Positions 8,927 to 16,611 of a stretch of 64,000 nucleotides of DNA are shown here, in pieces. Positions within the stretch are counted from its first letter, which is position 1. Each line of letters begins with the position of its first letter. Where the stretch lies: contig NZ_FNEE01000011.1 of the NCBI RefSeq assembly GCF_900099905.1, forward strand, positions 1 to 64,000, given 5' to 3'. This stretch comes from Mesorhizobium muleiense (GTDB lineage Bacteria > Pseudomonadota > Alphaproteobacteria > Rhizobiales > Rhizobiaceae). The notes under the pieces are model-generated. The model did not search any database and was not told the origin of the DNA. It was given only the letters and a program-made list of their open reading frames with translations. Position numbers and translations under genes: made by a program.

Positions 8927-8952
8927 TTATGTACGAACTGGTTCGTTCATAA
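8927..8952. promoter_or_regulatory. Candidate TetR operator 2, extended palindrome
   Basis: A 26-base near-perfect palindrome: outer arms TTATG (8927-8931) and CATAA (8948-8952) around the inner repeat ACGAAC-TG-GTTCGT (8933-8946). The inner part shares ACNAACTGGTTNGT with the site at 8150-8163. It ends 8 bases before the GGAAGGAGG ribosome-binding site of the dehydroshikimate dehydratase gene, so bound regulator would block transcription of the pca operon. Confidence 0.72.
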
Positions 8953-8974
8953 CAAAACCAGGAAGGAGGCGCGT

Positions 8975-10867
8975 TTGAAGACGTCGATCGCGACGGTGTC
9001 GATCGCCGGTGACCTGGCGGAGAAATTCGCGGCAATTTCCGCCGCGGGCTTCGACGGTGTCGAAATCTTCGAGAACGATTTCCTCGCCTTTGACGGCTCG
9101 CCGCGCGACGTCGGCCGAATGGCTGGTGACACAGGCCTGACCATAACGCTGTTCCAGCCGTTCAGGGATTTTGAGGGTTTGCCGGAACCGCAGCGCAACC
9201 GCGCCTTCGATCGTGCCGAGCGCAAGTTCGACGTCATGCAGGAACTCGGCACCGACCTGATGCTGGTATGCTCGTCGGTGTCGCCGGTCTCGCTTGGCGG
9301 GATCGACCGGGCGGCGGCGGATTTTCACGAGCTTGGCGAGCGCGCCGCCAAGCGCGGTCTGCGCGTCGGCTATGAGGCATTGGCCTGGGGGCGTCACGTC
9401 AACGATCATCGCGATGCGTGGGAAATCGTGCGCAGGACCGACCATCCGAACGTCGGGCTGGTTCTCGATTCCTTCCACACGCTGGCCCGCAGGATTGAAC
9501 TTGGCTCGATCCGTTCGATACCCGCGGACAAGATCTTCATTGTCCAACTCGCCGACGCGCCGCTGATCGAAATGGACTTGCTCTATTGGAGCCGGCACTT
9601 CCGCAACATGCCAGGCGAAGGTGATCTGCCGGTGCGACAGTTCATGCAGGCGGTCGCCGCAACCGGTTATGACGGCTATCTGTCGCTCGAGATTTTCAAC
9701 GACAAGTTCCGTGGCGGGTCGGCAAAGGCGATCTCCGTCGACGGACGGCGTTCGCTCGTATGGTTGATGGATCAGGTGCGGCGTGAAGAACCGGCACTTG
9801 ACATGGCTATCCCGCCCATGCCCGACCGCATCGGAGTTGGAGGGGTCGAGTTCATCGAGTTCGCGGCCGATCGCCAGGACGCCGGACAGCTTGGATCGCT
9901 GTTGCGCATGCTCGGCTTTGTCGAGGCCGGTCGGCACGTCTCGAAGGACGTCACGCTCTACCGCCAGGGCGAGATCAATATTGTCATCAATACCGAGCGG
10001 CAGGGCTTTGCCCATTCTTCCTTTGTTGTCCATGGCACGTCGGCATACGCAATGGGCCTGAAGGTCGAGGACGCCGCCGCCACGGTGGCGCGCGCCGAGG
10101 CACTGGGCGCGGAGATCTTTCACCAGCGGGTTGGGCCCGGCGAGTTGTCGATCCCGGCGATCCGCGGCGTCGGCGGCGGACTGATCTACTTCCTCGATGC
10201 CAAGACCGACCTGGCGAAGGTCTGGGACATAGAGTTCACGCCGGTCACGTCGGCAAGTTCCGGCAATGGCGTCGGCCTCACCCGTATCGATCATGTCGGG
10301 CAGACCATGGCACAGGAGGAGATGCCGAGCTGGCTGCTGTTCTATGTCTCGATCTTCAGGACGACCAAGACCCCGATGGTCGACATCGTCGATCCGGCCG
10401 GCCTCGTGCGCAGCCAGGTCATCGAAGGTCTGGACAAGCGCTTCCGCCTCACGCTGAACGGTGCCGAGAGTCACCGCACCCTGGCCGGCCATTTCATCGC
10501 TGAAACCTTTGGTTCCGGCGTCCAGCATCTGGCACTCGCGACGGATGACATCTTTGCGACGGCGGCGAAGCTGCAGGCCAACGGCTTCGAACCGCTTCAG
10601 ATATCGATGAACTACTACGACGACGTAGAAGCGCGCTTCGGTCTGGATCCGGAGGTCGCCGATCGGTTACGCTCGGCCAACATCCTTTATGACCGCGACG
10701 ACAACGGCGAATTTTTTCAGCTCTATGCGCCGACATTCGGAGAGGGATTCATTATCGAGTTCGTTGAACGGCGCGGCGCGTATGCAGGCTATGGTGCGCC
10801 GAACGCACCATTCCGCATCGCCGCGCAAAAACGGCTGATGCGGCCCAAAGGAATGCCAAAGCTATGA
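8975..10867 (+). CDS. quiC: 3-dehydroshikimate dehydratase fused to an HPPD-like domain (QuiC/QsuB type)
   Basis: 630 residues from a TTG start. The TTG is preferred because GGAAGGAGG (8961-8969) lies 5 bases upstream, whereas the ATG at 8900 would put an operator inside the gene. Residues ~1-285 form a TIM barrel of the AP-endonuclease-2 type, with metal-ligand motifs EIFENDFL, YEALAWGRHVN, DSFHTLARR and SLEIFND. This domain converts 3-dehydroshikimate to protocatechuate. Residues ~300-620 form a vicinal-oxygen-chelate domain like 4-hydroxyphenylpyruvate dioxygenase, keeping two His and one Glu candidate ligands (DHVGQ, QHLAL, IIEFVE). The same fusion is known in QsuB/QuiC1. It overlaps pcaD by 4 bases and starts the pca operon. 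Confidence 0.88.
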   Translation: MKTSIATVSIAGDLAEKFAAISAAGFDGVEIFENDFLAFDGSPRDVGRMAGDTGLTITLFQPFRDFEGLPEPQRNRAFDRAERKFDVMQELGTDLMLVCSSVSPVSLGGIDRAAADFHELGERAAKRGLRVGYEALAWGRHVNDHRDAWEIVRRTDHPNVGLVLDSFHTLARRIELGSIRSIPADKIFIVQLADAPLIEMDLLYWSRHFRNMPGEGDLPVRQFMQAVAATGYDGYLSLEIFNDKFRGGSAKAISVDGRRSLVWLMDQVRREEPALDMAIPPMPDRIGVGGVEFIEFAADRQDAGQLGSLLRMLGFVEAGRHVSKDVTLYRQGEINIVINTERQGFAHSSFVVHGTSAYAMGLKVEDAAATVARAEALGAEIFHQRVGPGELSIPAIRGVGGGLIYFLDAKTDLAKVWDIEFTPVTSASSGNGVGLTRIDHVGQTMAQEEMPSWLLFYVSIFRTTKTPMVDIVDPAGLVRSQVIEGLDKRFRLTLNGAESHRTLAGHFIAETFGSGVQHLALATDDIFATAAKLQANGFEPLQISMNYYDDVEARFGLDPEVADRLRSANILYDRDDNGEFFQLYAPTFGEGFIIEFVERRGAYAGYGAPNAPFRIAAQKRLMRPKGMPKL

Positions 10868-11673
10868 CAAGTATGAACTTTGCTCGCATCAATGGCGCGA
10901 CGATCCACTACCGGCATCGTCCCAAAACTGGCAGGCCGACGGTCGTCTTCGCGAACTCGCTCGGCACGGATATGCGCATCTGGAACGAGGTCGAGCGAAG
11001 GCTGGCCGACGACTGTACATCCGTTGCGTTCGACAAGCGCGGACACGGCCTGAGCGAACTGGGTGGCGCGCCGCAAACAATCGAGACCCATGCGACGGAC
11101 CTTGCAGGGCTGCTCGACCATCTCAGCGTAAAGCGCGCGGTGATCTGCGGGCTTTCGATCGGCGGCGTCATTGCGCAATGCCTTTACAAGACGCGGCCGG
11201 ATTTGATCGAGGGGCTGATCCTTTGCGATACGGCAGCGAAAATCGGCACAGTCGAGATGTGGAACGGGCGCATCAACGCGACCCTGTCGGAGGGCATTGC
11301 CAGCTTTGCCGACGACGTGATGCGAAAATGGTTCACGCCGGATTTCCATAACAATCGCGGCGAGGAGCTGGCGGGTTATAAAACGATGCTGACGCGCCAG
11401 GATCCGGCCGGCTACGCCGCTGCCTGCGCTTCTATGCGCGACGCCGATTTCACCGCGACGACCGCCGCGATCAACGTGCCGACACTCTGCATTGTCGGCG
11501 ATCAGGACGGATCGACGCCGCCTGAGCTGGTGGAATCGCTGGCCCGCTCAATCCCCGCCGCACGGTTCGAGATCATCGTCGGTGCGGGCCACATCCCATG
11601 CGTCGAGCAGCCGGAAAGGCTGGCCGGGCTGGTCCGTGGCTTCCTGAACGACATGCCAAGAGAGCGCAAATGA
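10864..11673 (+). CDS. pcaD: 3-oxoadipate enol-lactonase
   Basis: 269 residues, an alpha/beta-hydrolase. The oxyanion region is FANSLGTDMRIW near residue 36, followed by FDKRGHGLS. The nucleophile elbow GLSIGG is near residue 97, with an Asp in GDQDGSTPPE and the catalytic His in GAGHIPCVEQPE near 240. It hydrolyses beta-ketoadipate enol-lactone to beta-ketoadipate in the cytoplasm. It overlaps the dehydratase stop by 4 bases and the pcaC start by 4 bases. A second ATG 9 bases in is an alternative start. The order D-C-H-G-B is typical of rhizobial pca operons. Confidence 0.92.
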   Translation: MTSMNFARINGATIHYRHRPKTGRPTVVFANSLGTDMRIWNEVERRLADDCTSVAFDKRGHGLSELGGAPQTIETHATDLAGLLDHLSVKRAVICGLSIGGVIAQCLYKTRPDLIEGLILCDTAAKIGTVEMWNGRINATLSEGIASFADDVMRKWFTPDFHNNRGEELAGYKTMLTRQDPAGYAAACASMRDADFTATTAAINVPTLCIVGDQDGSTPPELVESLARSIPAARFEIIVGAGHIPCVEQPERLAGLVRGFLNDMPRERK

Positions 11674-12068
11674 GCAAGCCACGACACGGCGACCGATACG
11701 TCGAAGGGATGGCGACGCGCCGTTCGGTGCTGGGTGACGCCCATGTCGACCGCGCAGAGGCGGCCAAGACCGCATTCGACACGCCTTTCCAGGAACTGAT
11801 CACCGAGGCTGCATGGAGCCACGTCTGGTCGCGGCCTCAAATCACCAGGCGCGAGCGGTCCATGATCACCATCGCGCTGCTCGCCGCGCTGAAGCAGGAC
11901 GAAGAGGTTGCGATGCATATCCGCGCCAGCGTCAATACCGGGGCGACGCGCGACGACATACGCGAGGCGCTGCTGCATGTGGCAATCTATGCCGGGGTAC
12001 CGGCGGCAAATCATGCGATGAAGATCGCCAGGAAGACGTTCGACGAAATCGACGCTCAAGCCGGCTAA
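11670..12068 (+). CDS. pcaC: 4-carboxymuconolactone decarboxylase
   Basis: 132 residues, the single-domain PcaC form of the AhpD-like/CMD family. It decarboxylates gamma-carboxymuconolactone to beta-ketoadipate enol-lactone. The VLGDAHVDRA segment near residue 20 and the HIRASVNTGATRDDIREALLH region (near 92) match the family, ending in AGVPAANHAM. The start at 11670 overlaps the pcaD stop (ATGA), and the in-frame sequence further upstream lies within pcaD. It ends 2 bases before pcaH. Confidence 0.93.
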   Translation: MSKPRHGDRYVEGMATRRSVLGDAHVDRAEAAKTAFDTPFQELITEAAWSHVWSRPQITRRERSMITIALLAALKQDEEVAMHIRASVNTGATRDDIREALLHVAIYAGVPAANHAMKIARKTFDEIDAQAG

Positions 12069-12070
12069 TC

Positions 12071-12829
12071 ATGACCAACTCGCGCTCTCCCGCCAACCGC
12101 ACGCCGGAAATCGGCAGCTTCTTTCCGCGCGACCGCAACTGGCATCCGCCGGCCTTCACGCCGGCCTACAAGACGTCCGTTCTGCGCTCGCCGCAACGGC
12201 CGCTTCTTTCCCTCGACAACACGCTGTCGGAGCTTACCGGGCCGGTCTTCGGCCAAAGTATTCTCGGTGAACTGGACAATGACCTCATACACAATTTTGC
12301 CGGGCCGGGCGAAAGCGCGATCGGGTCGCGCATCCTCGTCTATGGCCGCCTGCTCGACGAGCGCGGCATCGGCGTCGCCGGTGCGTTGCTGGAGGTATGG
12401 CAGGCCAACGCCGGCGGACGCTATCGACACAAGAAGGAGACTTATCGCGCGCCGCTCGATCCGAACTTCGGCGGCTGCGGCCGCGCCATCACCGGCGAGG
12501 ATGGCTCCTATTGTTTCCGCACGATCCAGCCGGGGCCATATCCCTGGCCCAACGGACCCAACGACTGGCGTCCAGCGCACATCCATTTCTCGATCTTCGG
12601 ACACGGCTTCGCGCAGCGCCTGATCACCCAGATGTATTTCGAGGGCGACCCGATGATCTGGAGGTGCCCGATCGTGCGGACCATCAACGACCGCCGCGCT
12701 ATTGAAGGCCTCACCGCCGCACTCGACATGGAGGCAACGATACCGATGGATGCGCGGGCATACAAATTCGACATTGTACTGCGCGGCCGCCGCTCGACGC
12801 TGTTCGAAAACCGCATCGAGGGCAACTGA
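12071..12829 (+). CDS. pcaH: Protocatechuate 3,4-dioxygenase, beta subunit
   Basis: 252 residues, the iron-bearing beta subunit of the intradiol dioxygenase that opens protocatechuate to 3-carboxy-cis,cis-muconate. Non-haem Fe(III) ligands are visible as Tyr in the GRYRHKKETY region, Tyr in GPYPWPNGPNDW, and the His pair in RPAHIHFSIFG near residue 178. The segment LEVWQANAGGRY is the usual active-site strand. The ATG at 12071 was chosen because it follows pcaC by two bases and gives the normal family length. It overlaps pcaG by one base. Confidence 0.95.
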   Translation: MTNSRSPANRTPEIGSFFPRDRNWHPPAFTPAYKTSVLRSPQRPLLSLDNTLSELTGPVFGQSILGELDNDLIHNFAGPGESAIGSRILVYGRLLDERGIGVAGALLEVWQANAGGRYRHKKETYRAPLDPNFGGCGRAITGEDGSYCFRTIQPGPYPWPNGPNDWRPAHIHFSIFGHGFAQRLITQMYFEGDPMIWRCPIVRTINDRRAIEGLTAALDMEATIPMDARAYKFDIVLRGRRSTLFENRIEGN

Positions 12830-13443
12830 TGGTCCAGGCTCTCGGCCGGCTGAAGGAAAGTGCCTCGCAGACCGCGGGACCCTATGTCCATATTGGGCTG
12901 ACGCCCAACTTTGCCGGTATCTCGGGCGTCTATGAATGCGACCTTGGCACCGCGATGGTCAACGACAAGACCAGGGGCGAACGCATCAGGGTCAACATCC
13001 GGGTGATCGACGGCGCCGGCTCGCCGCTGAACGACGCACTTGTGGAGATCTGGCAGGCGGACGCCGCCGGCATCTACAATTCGCCCTCGGATCTGCGCGG
13101 CTCCGCCGACCCGAACTTTACCGGCTGGGGCCGGCTGCCCACCGACATGACGACGGGCGAATGCCTGTTCGAAACCATCAAACCCGGTCGCGTGCCGTTT
13201 TTTGACGGCCGCAAGATGGCGCCGCATTTGACGGTCTGGATTGTCGCGCGTGGAATCAACATCGGCCTTCACACCCGCATGTATTTCGGCGATGAGGAAA
13301 CCGCCAACGCCGAGGATCCCGTCCTGATGCGCATTGAGCAGAAAGAGCGCGTGTCAACGCTGGTCGCGCCGCGCGATGGCGACATCTACAAGTTCGACAT
13401 TCATCTCCAGGGCATCAACGAGACGGTCTTCTTCGACATATGA
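12829..13443 (+). CDS. pcaG: Protocatechuate 3,4-dioxygenase, alpha subunit
   Basis: 204 residues, the alpha partner of PcaH, with the same intradiol fold but without a full iron site. The family start QTAGPYVHIGLTPNFAG is near residue 15, EIWQADAAGIYNSP near 72, and the C-terminal KFDIHLQGINETVFFDI region closes the protein. It is translationally coupled to pcaH upstream and overlaps pcaB by 4 bases downstream. Confidence 0.95.
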   Translation: MVQALGRLKESASQTAGPYVHIGLTPNFAGISGVYECDLGTAMVNDKTRGERIRVNIRVIDGAGSPLNDALVEIWQADAAGIYNSPSDLRGSADPNFTGWGRLPTDMTTGECLFETIKPGRVPFFDGRKMAPHLTVWIVARGINIGLHTRMYFGDEETANAEDPVLMRIEQKERVSTLVAPRDGDIYKFDIHLQGINETVFFDI

Positions 13444-14510
13444 TCGCAGCATTCGACAATCCCCTTCTGTCCGGGCCCCTCCTGTCCGGGCTTCTCGGCG
13501 ATGAGAAGATGGCGACGCTGCTCGGCGTCGAGGCCGAACTTGCGACGATGCTGCAATTCGAGAAGGCGCTCGCCGACGCAGAAGCTGCGCTCGGCATCGT
13601 CCCGGCGGCTGCAGCAAGCGCCATCGGGCGCGTCCTCGACAACTTCCGGCCGGAAATCCAGGCCCTGAGGGACGCAACGGCGCGCGACGGCGTCATGGTG
13701 CCGGAACTCGTGCGGCAGATCAGGCATGCTGTCGGAGAGCCGCATTCGCAGCATGTGCATTTCGGTGCGACCAGCCAGGACGTGATCGACACGGCCATGA
13801 TCCTGAGAATTCGCGCCTGTATCGACCTGTTGGAAGAACGGCTTTCGGCTCTGGTGGTCGCCTTCGACGATCTCGGCCATCGGTTTGGCGATCGCCCGCT
13901 GATGGCCCGAACCCGCATGCAGGCAGCGATTCCGATTTCCGTAGCCGACCGCGTCGCAAGCTGGCGCGAACCGCTCGTGCGCCACCATGAGCGGCTTCAA
14001 TCGGTGCGGGGATCGATTCTCGTCGTCCAGTTCGGCGGCGCCGCCGGGACACTCGAGAAGTTCGCACAGAAGGGCGCCGCCATCCGTGCCGCGCTGGCCC
14101 GGCAGCTAAGCCTCGGCGACGCGCCGCAATGGCACAGCCAGCGGGACCGCATCGCTGAACTGGCCAACTGGCTGTCGCTTGTGACGGGCGGCCTCGGCAA
14201 GTTCGGGCAGGACATTGCACTAATGGCGCAGGCAGGCGACGAGCTGCAACGGGCGGGCGGCGGTTCGTCGTCGGCCATGGCGCACAAGCGCAATCCCATC
14301 GACGCCGAGATGCTGGTGACGCTTGGCCGCTACAACGCAGTCCAAGTGTCGGGAATGCATCATGCGCTGATCCATGAGCAAGAGCGCTCTGGTGCAGCCT
14401 GGACGCTGGAATGGTTGATCCTGCCGCAGATGCTCATGGCGGCTGGAGCATCGACCTGTGTCGCGGACAGGCTGGTCCGAACCATAGCGGCAATCGGAGG
14501 CAAGGGTTGA
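13440..14510 (+). CDS. pcaB: 3-carboxy-cis,cis-muconate cycloisomerase
   Basis: 356 residues, a fumarase/aspartase-superfamily enzyme that lactonises 3-carboxymuconate to 4-carboxymuconolactone. The superfamily signature GSSSAMAHKRNP is near residue 275, and the substrate-binding HFGATSQDVIDTA segment is near 108. The length matches the short rhizobial PcaB rather than the ~450-residue type. It is the last gene of the operon. With pcaD, C, H and G, the window encodes protocatechuate to beta-ketoadipate in full, while pcaIJ and pcaF are absent here. Confidence 0.93.
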   Translation: MIAAFDNPLLSGPLLSGLLGDEKMATLLGVEAELATMLQFEKALADAEAALGIVPAAAASAIGRVLDNFRPEIQALRDATARDGVMVPELVRQIRHAVGEPHSQHVHFGATSQDVIDTAMILRIRACIDLLEERLSALVVAFDDLGHRFGDRPLMARTRMQAAIPISVADRVASWREPLVRHHERLQSVRGSILVVQFGGAAGTLEKFAQKGAAIRAALARQLSLGDAPQWHSQRDRIAELANWLSLVTGGLGKFGQDIALMAQAGDELQRAGGGSSSAMAHKRNPIDAEMLVTLGRYNAVQVSGMHHALIHEQERSGAAWTLEWLILPQMLMAAGASTCVADRLVRTIAAIGGKG

Positions 14511-14522
14511 CTGATCCCACCA

Positions 14523-14628
14523 ATGCATGTCGCGCAAAAGTGTGCAGCGGTTTTGCGACAACGACATGCATAAAAACAACAACCTGAAGCGCGTCGCATG
14601 AGGCCGGGGCAAACGCGACGCGCTTTAG
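14523..14628. repeat. Dispersed rhizobial-type intergenic repeat with hairpin
   Basis: The sequence runs through GCATGTCGCGCAAAAG, ATGCATAAAAAC and GAAGCGCGTCGC, a composition familiar from repeated intergenic elements of Rhizobiales. It contains a perfect 10-base inverted repeat, AGCGCGTCGC (14588-14597) and GCGACGCGCT (14615-14624), followed by TT. It lies just past pcaB and could terminate that operon. Assignment to a repeat family is from memory of such elements, not from a search. Confidence 0.5.
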
Positions 14629-14669
14629 GCGGCTCACGCCGTGGATCTTGCGATTTAGCCGTCTCCGCT

Positions 14670-14696
14670 ACCACTTGGTCAGCAAGATCAAGTGGT
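14670..14696. terminator. Hairpin at the 3' end of the Gfo/Idh gene
   Basis: Perfect 8-base inverted repeat ACCACTTG (14670-14677) and CAAGTGGT (14689-14696). It overlaps the stop codon of the minus-strand dehydrogenase gene and lies between the convergent pcaB and gfo genes. There is no clear T-tract on either strand, so it may be only an mRNA 3'-end hairpin. Confidence 0.35.
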
Positions 14697-15803
14697 CACT
14701 GATGCGTCGAGTGGGTTGGAAATGGCCGTGCCCTGGTTTGCCGACAATTGTGCGGCCATACCCATGGCGACAGCTTTCCAGCCATCATCCAGCGTCACCT
14801 CAACCGGCCCCTCGCCCCGCAGGGCGGCGCAGAACCGCTGATGCTGATAAAAGGTCGAGCCGTTGTGATCGCCGGCCGTCAACAATTGTGGGTCGATCGG
14901 GATCTCAACGGTGTACGGTCCCTGCGGAAAGCGCGGGCTGACGATCAACTGCGGCGTCGGCGCCGCACCGAGATGAGCTGGCCAGAAGCGGCCGGGACCC
15001 GGCACCACGCATTCGACTTTACCTCGCGCACCGACGGCGCTGATCTCCTCCTGGTAGCGGCTGCCCTCTGCATACATGCACAGTTCCAGCATGGCGCGCG
15101 CGCCGCTGGCAAAATCGACCAGCACGTAGCCGCAATCCCAGATATCGGGTGTTTCGCCATCATAATGCTCGTCGAGATGGTTCACTTCCTGTCCGGCAGA
15201 CGCCATGATTCTTACCGGTTCCGATTTCAGGATCAGCCGCATGAGATCGAAGAAATGGCAGCATTTTTCGACGAACGTGCCTCCCGATCGACGGTTGAAG
15301 CGGTTCCAGTGGGCCACCTTGTCCAGGAACGGGTAGCGATGTTCGCGGATTGTCAGCATCCGGATGCCGCCGGTGGCGTCCTGCGCCTGCTCGATGAATC
15401 GAGCGACCGGCGGCATATAGCGGTATTCCATCGCGACCCAGACTGGTGCGGTGAAAGTCGCGGCGAACGCCTTCACCGCGGCTGCGTCGACCGGATCGGT
15501 GAAAAGCGGCTTCTCGACCAGGATGGGCAGCGCACGGACAGCAGCGACTTCCCTAAGCTGCGCGAAATGCACATAGTTCGGACTGGCGATGAGCACGCAG
15601 TCGACGCGCGGATCGTCCGCCACCTCCGCGACCGAGCCGGCGATCGATGCATGCGGGGCAAGGTCTGCCGCGCGGGCGCGCATCGTCGCGTCGGGCTCGA
15701 AGATCGAAGCGACGCCGACATCGGGCAGCAGCGCGATATTGCGAAGATGCTCCTGCCCCATCATGCCGCAGCCGATGATGCCGTAGGAAATGTGCTTCGC
15801 CAT
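14688..15803 (-). CDS. Gfo/Idh/MocA-family oxidoreductase
   Basis: 371 residues. The N-terminal Rossmann domain has GIIGCGMMGQEH near residue 8 and the EKPLFTDP motif with the catalytic-site Lys near 98. The C-terminal alpha/beta domain carries GGTFVEKCCHFFDLM near 180, with a His typical of the sugar-dehydrogenase active site. Such enzymes oxidise or reduce sugars, inositols or related polyols with NAD(P) in the cytoplasm. It lies 9 bases downstream of the GntR regulator, so the two probably form an operon. The substrate is unknown and may be related to the divergent monooxygenase pair. Confidence 0.85.
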   Translation of the reverse strand: MAKHISYGIIGCGMMGQEHLRNIALLPDVGVASIFEPDATMRARAADLAPHASIAGSVAEVADDPRVDCVLIASPNYVHFAQLREVAAVRALPILVEKPLFTDPVDAAAVKAFAATFTAPVWVAMEYRYMPPVARFIEQAQDATGGIRMLTIREHRYPFLDKVAHWNRFNRRSGGTFVEKCCHFFDLMRLILKSEPVRIMASAGQEVNHLDEHYDGETPDIWDCGYVLVDFASGARAMLELCMYAEGSRYQEEISAVGARGKVECVVPGPGRFWPAHLGAAPTPQLIVSPRFPQGPYTVEIPIDPQLLTAGDHNGSTFYQHQRFCAALRGEGPVEVTLDDGWKAVAMGMAAQLSANQGTAISNPLDASVTT

Positions 15804-15812
15804 AACCGTTCC

Positions 15813-16523
15813 TTATCGCAGCCGCGCGACATAGCGTGCGACGCCATGATCAAACCAGGTCCTGGAAAACTCCGCACTGGCGCCGTCTTGCATCCAGCCG
15901 GTACGCTCGATGAAGCCGGCGGCGGCGCCCGGCGCGAGGCCGAATTCAGGCAGCGCCCATCCCGGCACCTGGCCGACCCCGACGCGGTCCTCTGCACGCA
16001 AGATCCAGAAGCCGAGCGCCTTGCGGTAGTAGAGATAGAGCGAATCCGACAGTTCTTCGATAGCAACCGTCTCCACACGGGCACCGTCGAGCCAGATCTC
16101 CTCCAGCGCCGCCGGCTTGCCGCTGAGGCTCCGCAGCCGTCTTATTCTATGGGCCTCGCTGCTCGACCCGAACACCGGCAGGTCCATCGGTTTCGCTAGC
16201 CGATCGACTGACAGAACGCGCGCGGTCGGCAGCCCGCCTCCCTCCAGGAGTTCCAGCCGGAACATCGAATAGACACTGGCCACGTCGGGTTGCGACCGTA
16301 CGTAGTTGCCGGAACCCTGGATGCGACTGAGCAAGCCCTTGCGCTCGAGATCGCCAAGCGCCTTGCGCAAAGTACCGACCGCTATTCCGAGCCCCGCAGC
16401 CATGTCGCGCTCCGGCGGAAGCTTCTCGCCCTCAATCATCCGCCCGGCCGCGATCTCGCGAATCAGCATTTCGCTGACCTTTTGATGCATCGGAAGCGCA
16501 TAGGCGTTTCTGGACGTGGTCAC
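15813..16523 (-). CDS. GntR-family regulator (HutC/UTRA subfamily)
   Basis: 236 residues from a GTG start at 16523, chosen for the GGAGA just upstream. The winged helix-turn-helix at residues ~14-75 shows the GntR pattern GEKLPPERDMAAGLGIAVGTLRKAL. The C-terminal UTRA-like ligand domain (~90-236) contains the RIRRLRSLSGKPAALEEIWL region. It is divergent from the flavin monooxygenase gene, and its product probably controls both directions. TTGAT occurs twice in the intergenic region around 16541-16560, but no clear GntR palindrome was found. Confidence 0.82.
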   Translation of the reverse strand: MTTSRNAYALPMHQKVSEMLIREIAAGRMIEGEKLPPERDMAAGLGIAVGTLRKALGDLERKGLLSRIQGSGNYVRSQPDVASVYSMFRLELLEGGGLPTARVLSVDRLAKPMDLPVFGSSSEAHRIRRLRSLSGKPAALEEIWLDGARVETVAIEELSDSLYLYYRKALGFWILRAEDRVGVGQVPGWALPEFGLAPGAAAGFIERTGWMQDGASAEFSRTWFDHGVARYVARLR

Positions 16524-16611
16524 ACTGTCTCCAAAGCAAAATTGATACACTATTGATCTACACAAACACGAATGATATGCAACAGGGAAATCCAGTCTCT
16601 GACAACGAGGA

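Noticed and set aside
8927..10528. 533-codon open frame opposite the dehydroshikimate dehydratase
   Set aside because: No family motif or ribosome-binding site; it is the complement of a well-supported gene.
14748..16199. 483-codon plus-strand frame opposite the Gfo/Idh and GntR genes
   Set aside because: It spans two unrelated minus-strand genes and has no recognisable domain, so it is a GC-driven antisense frame.
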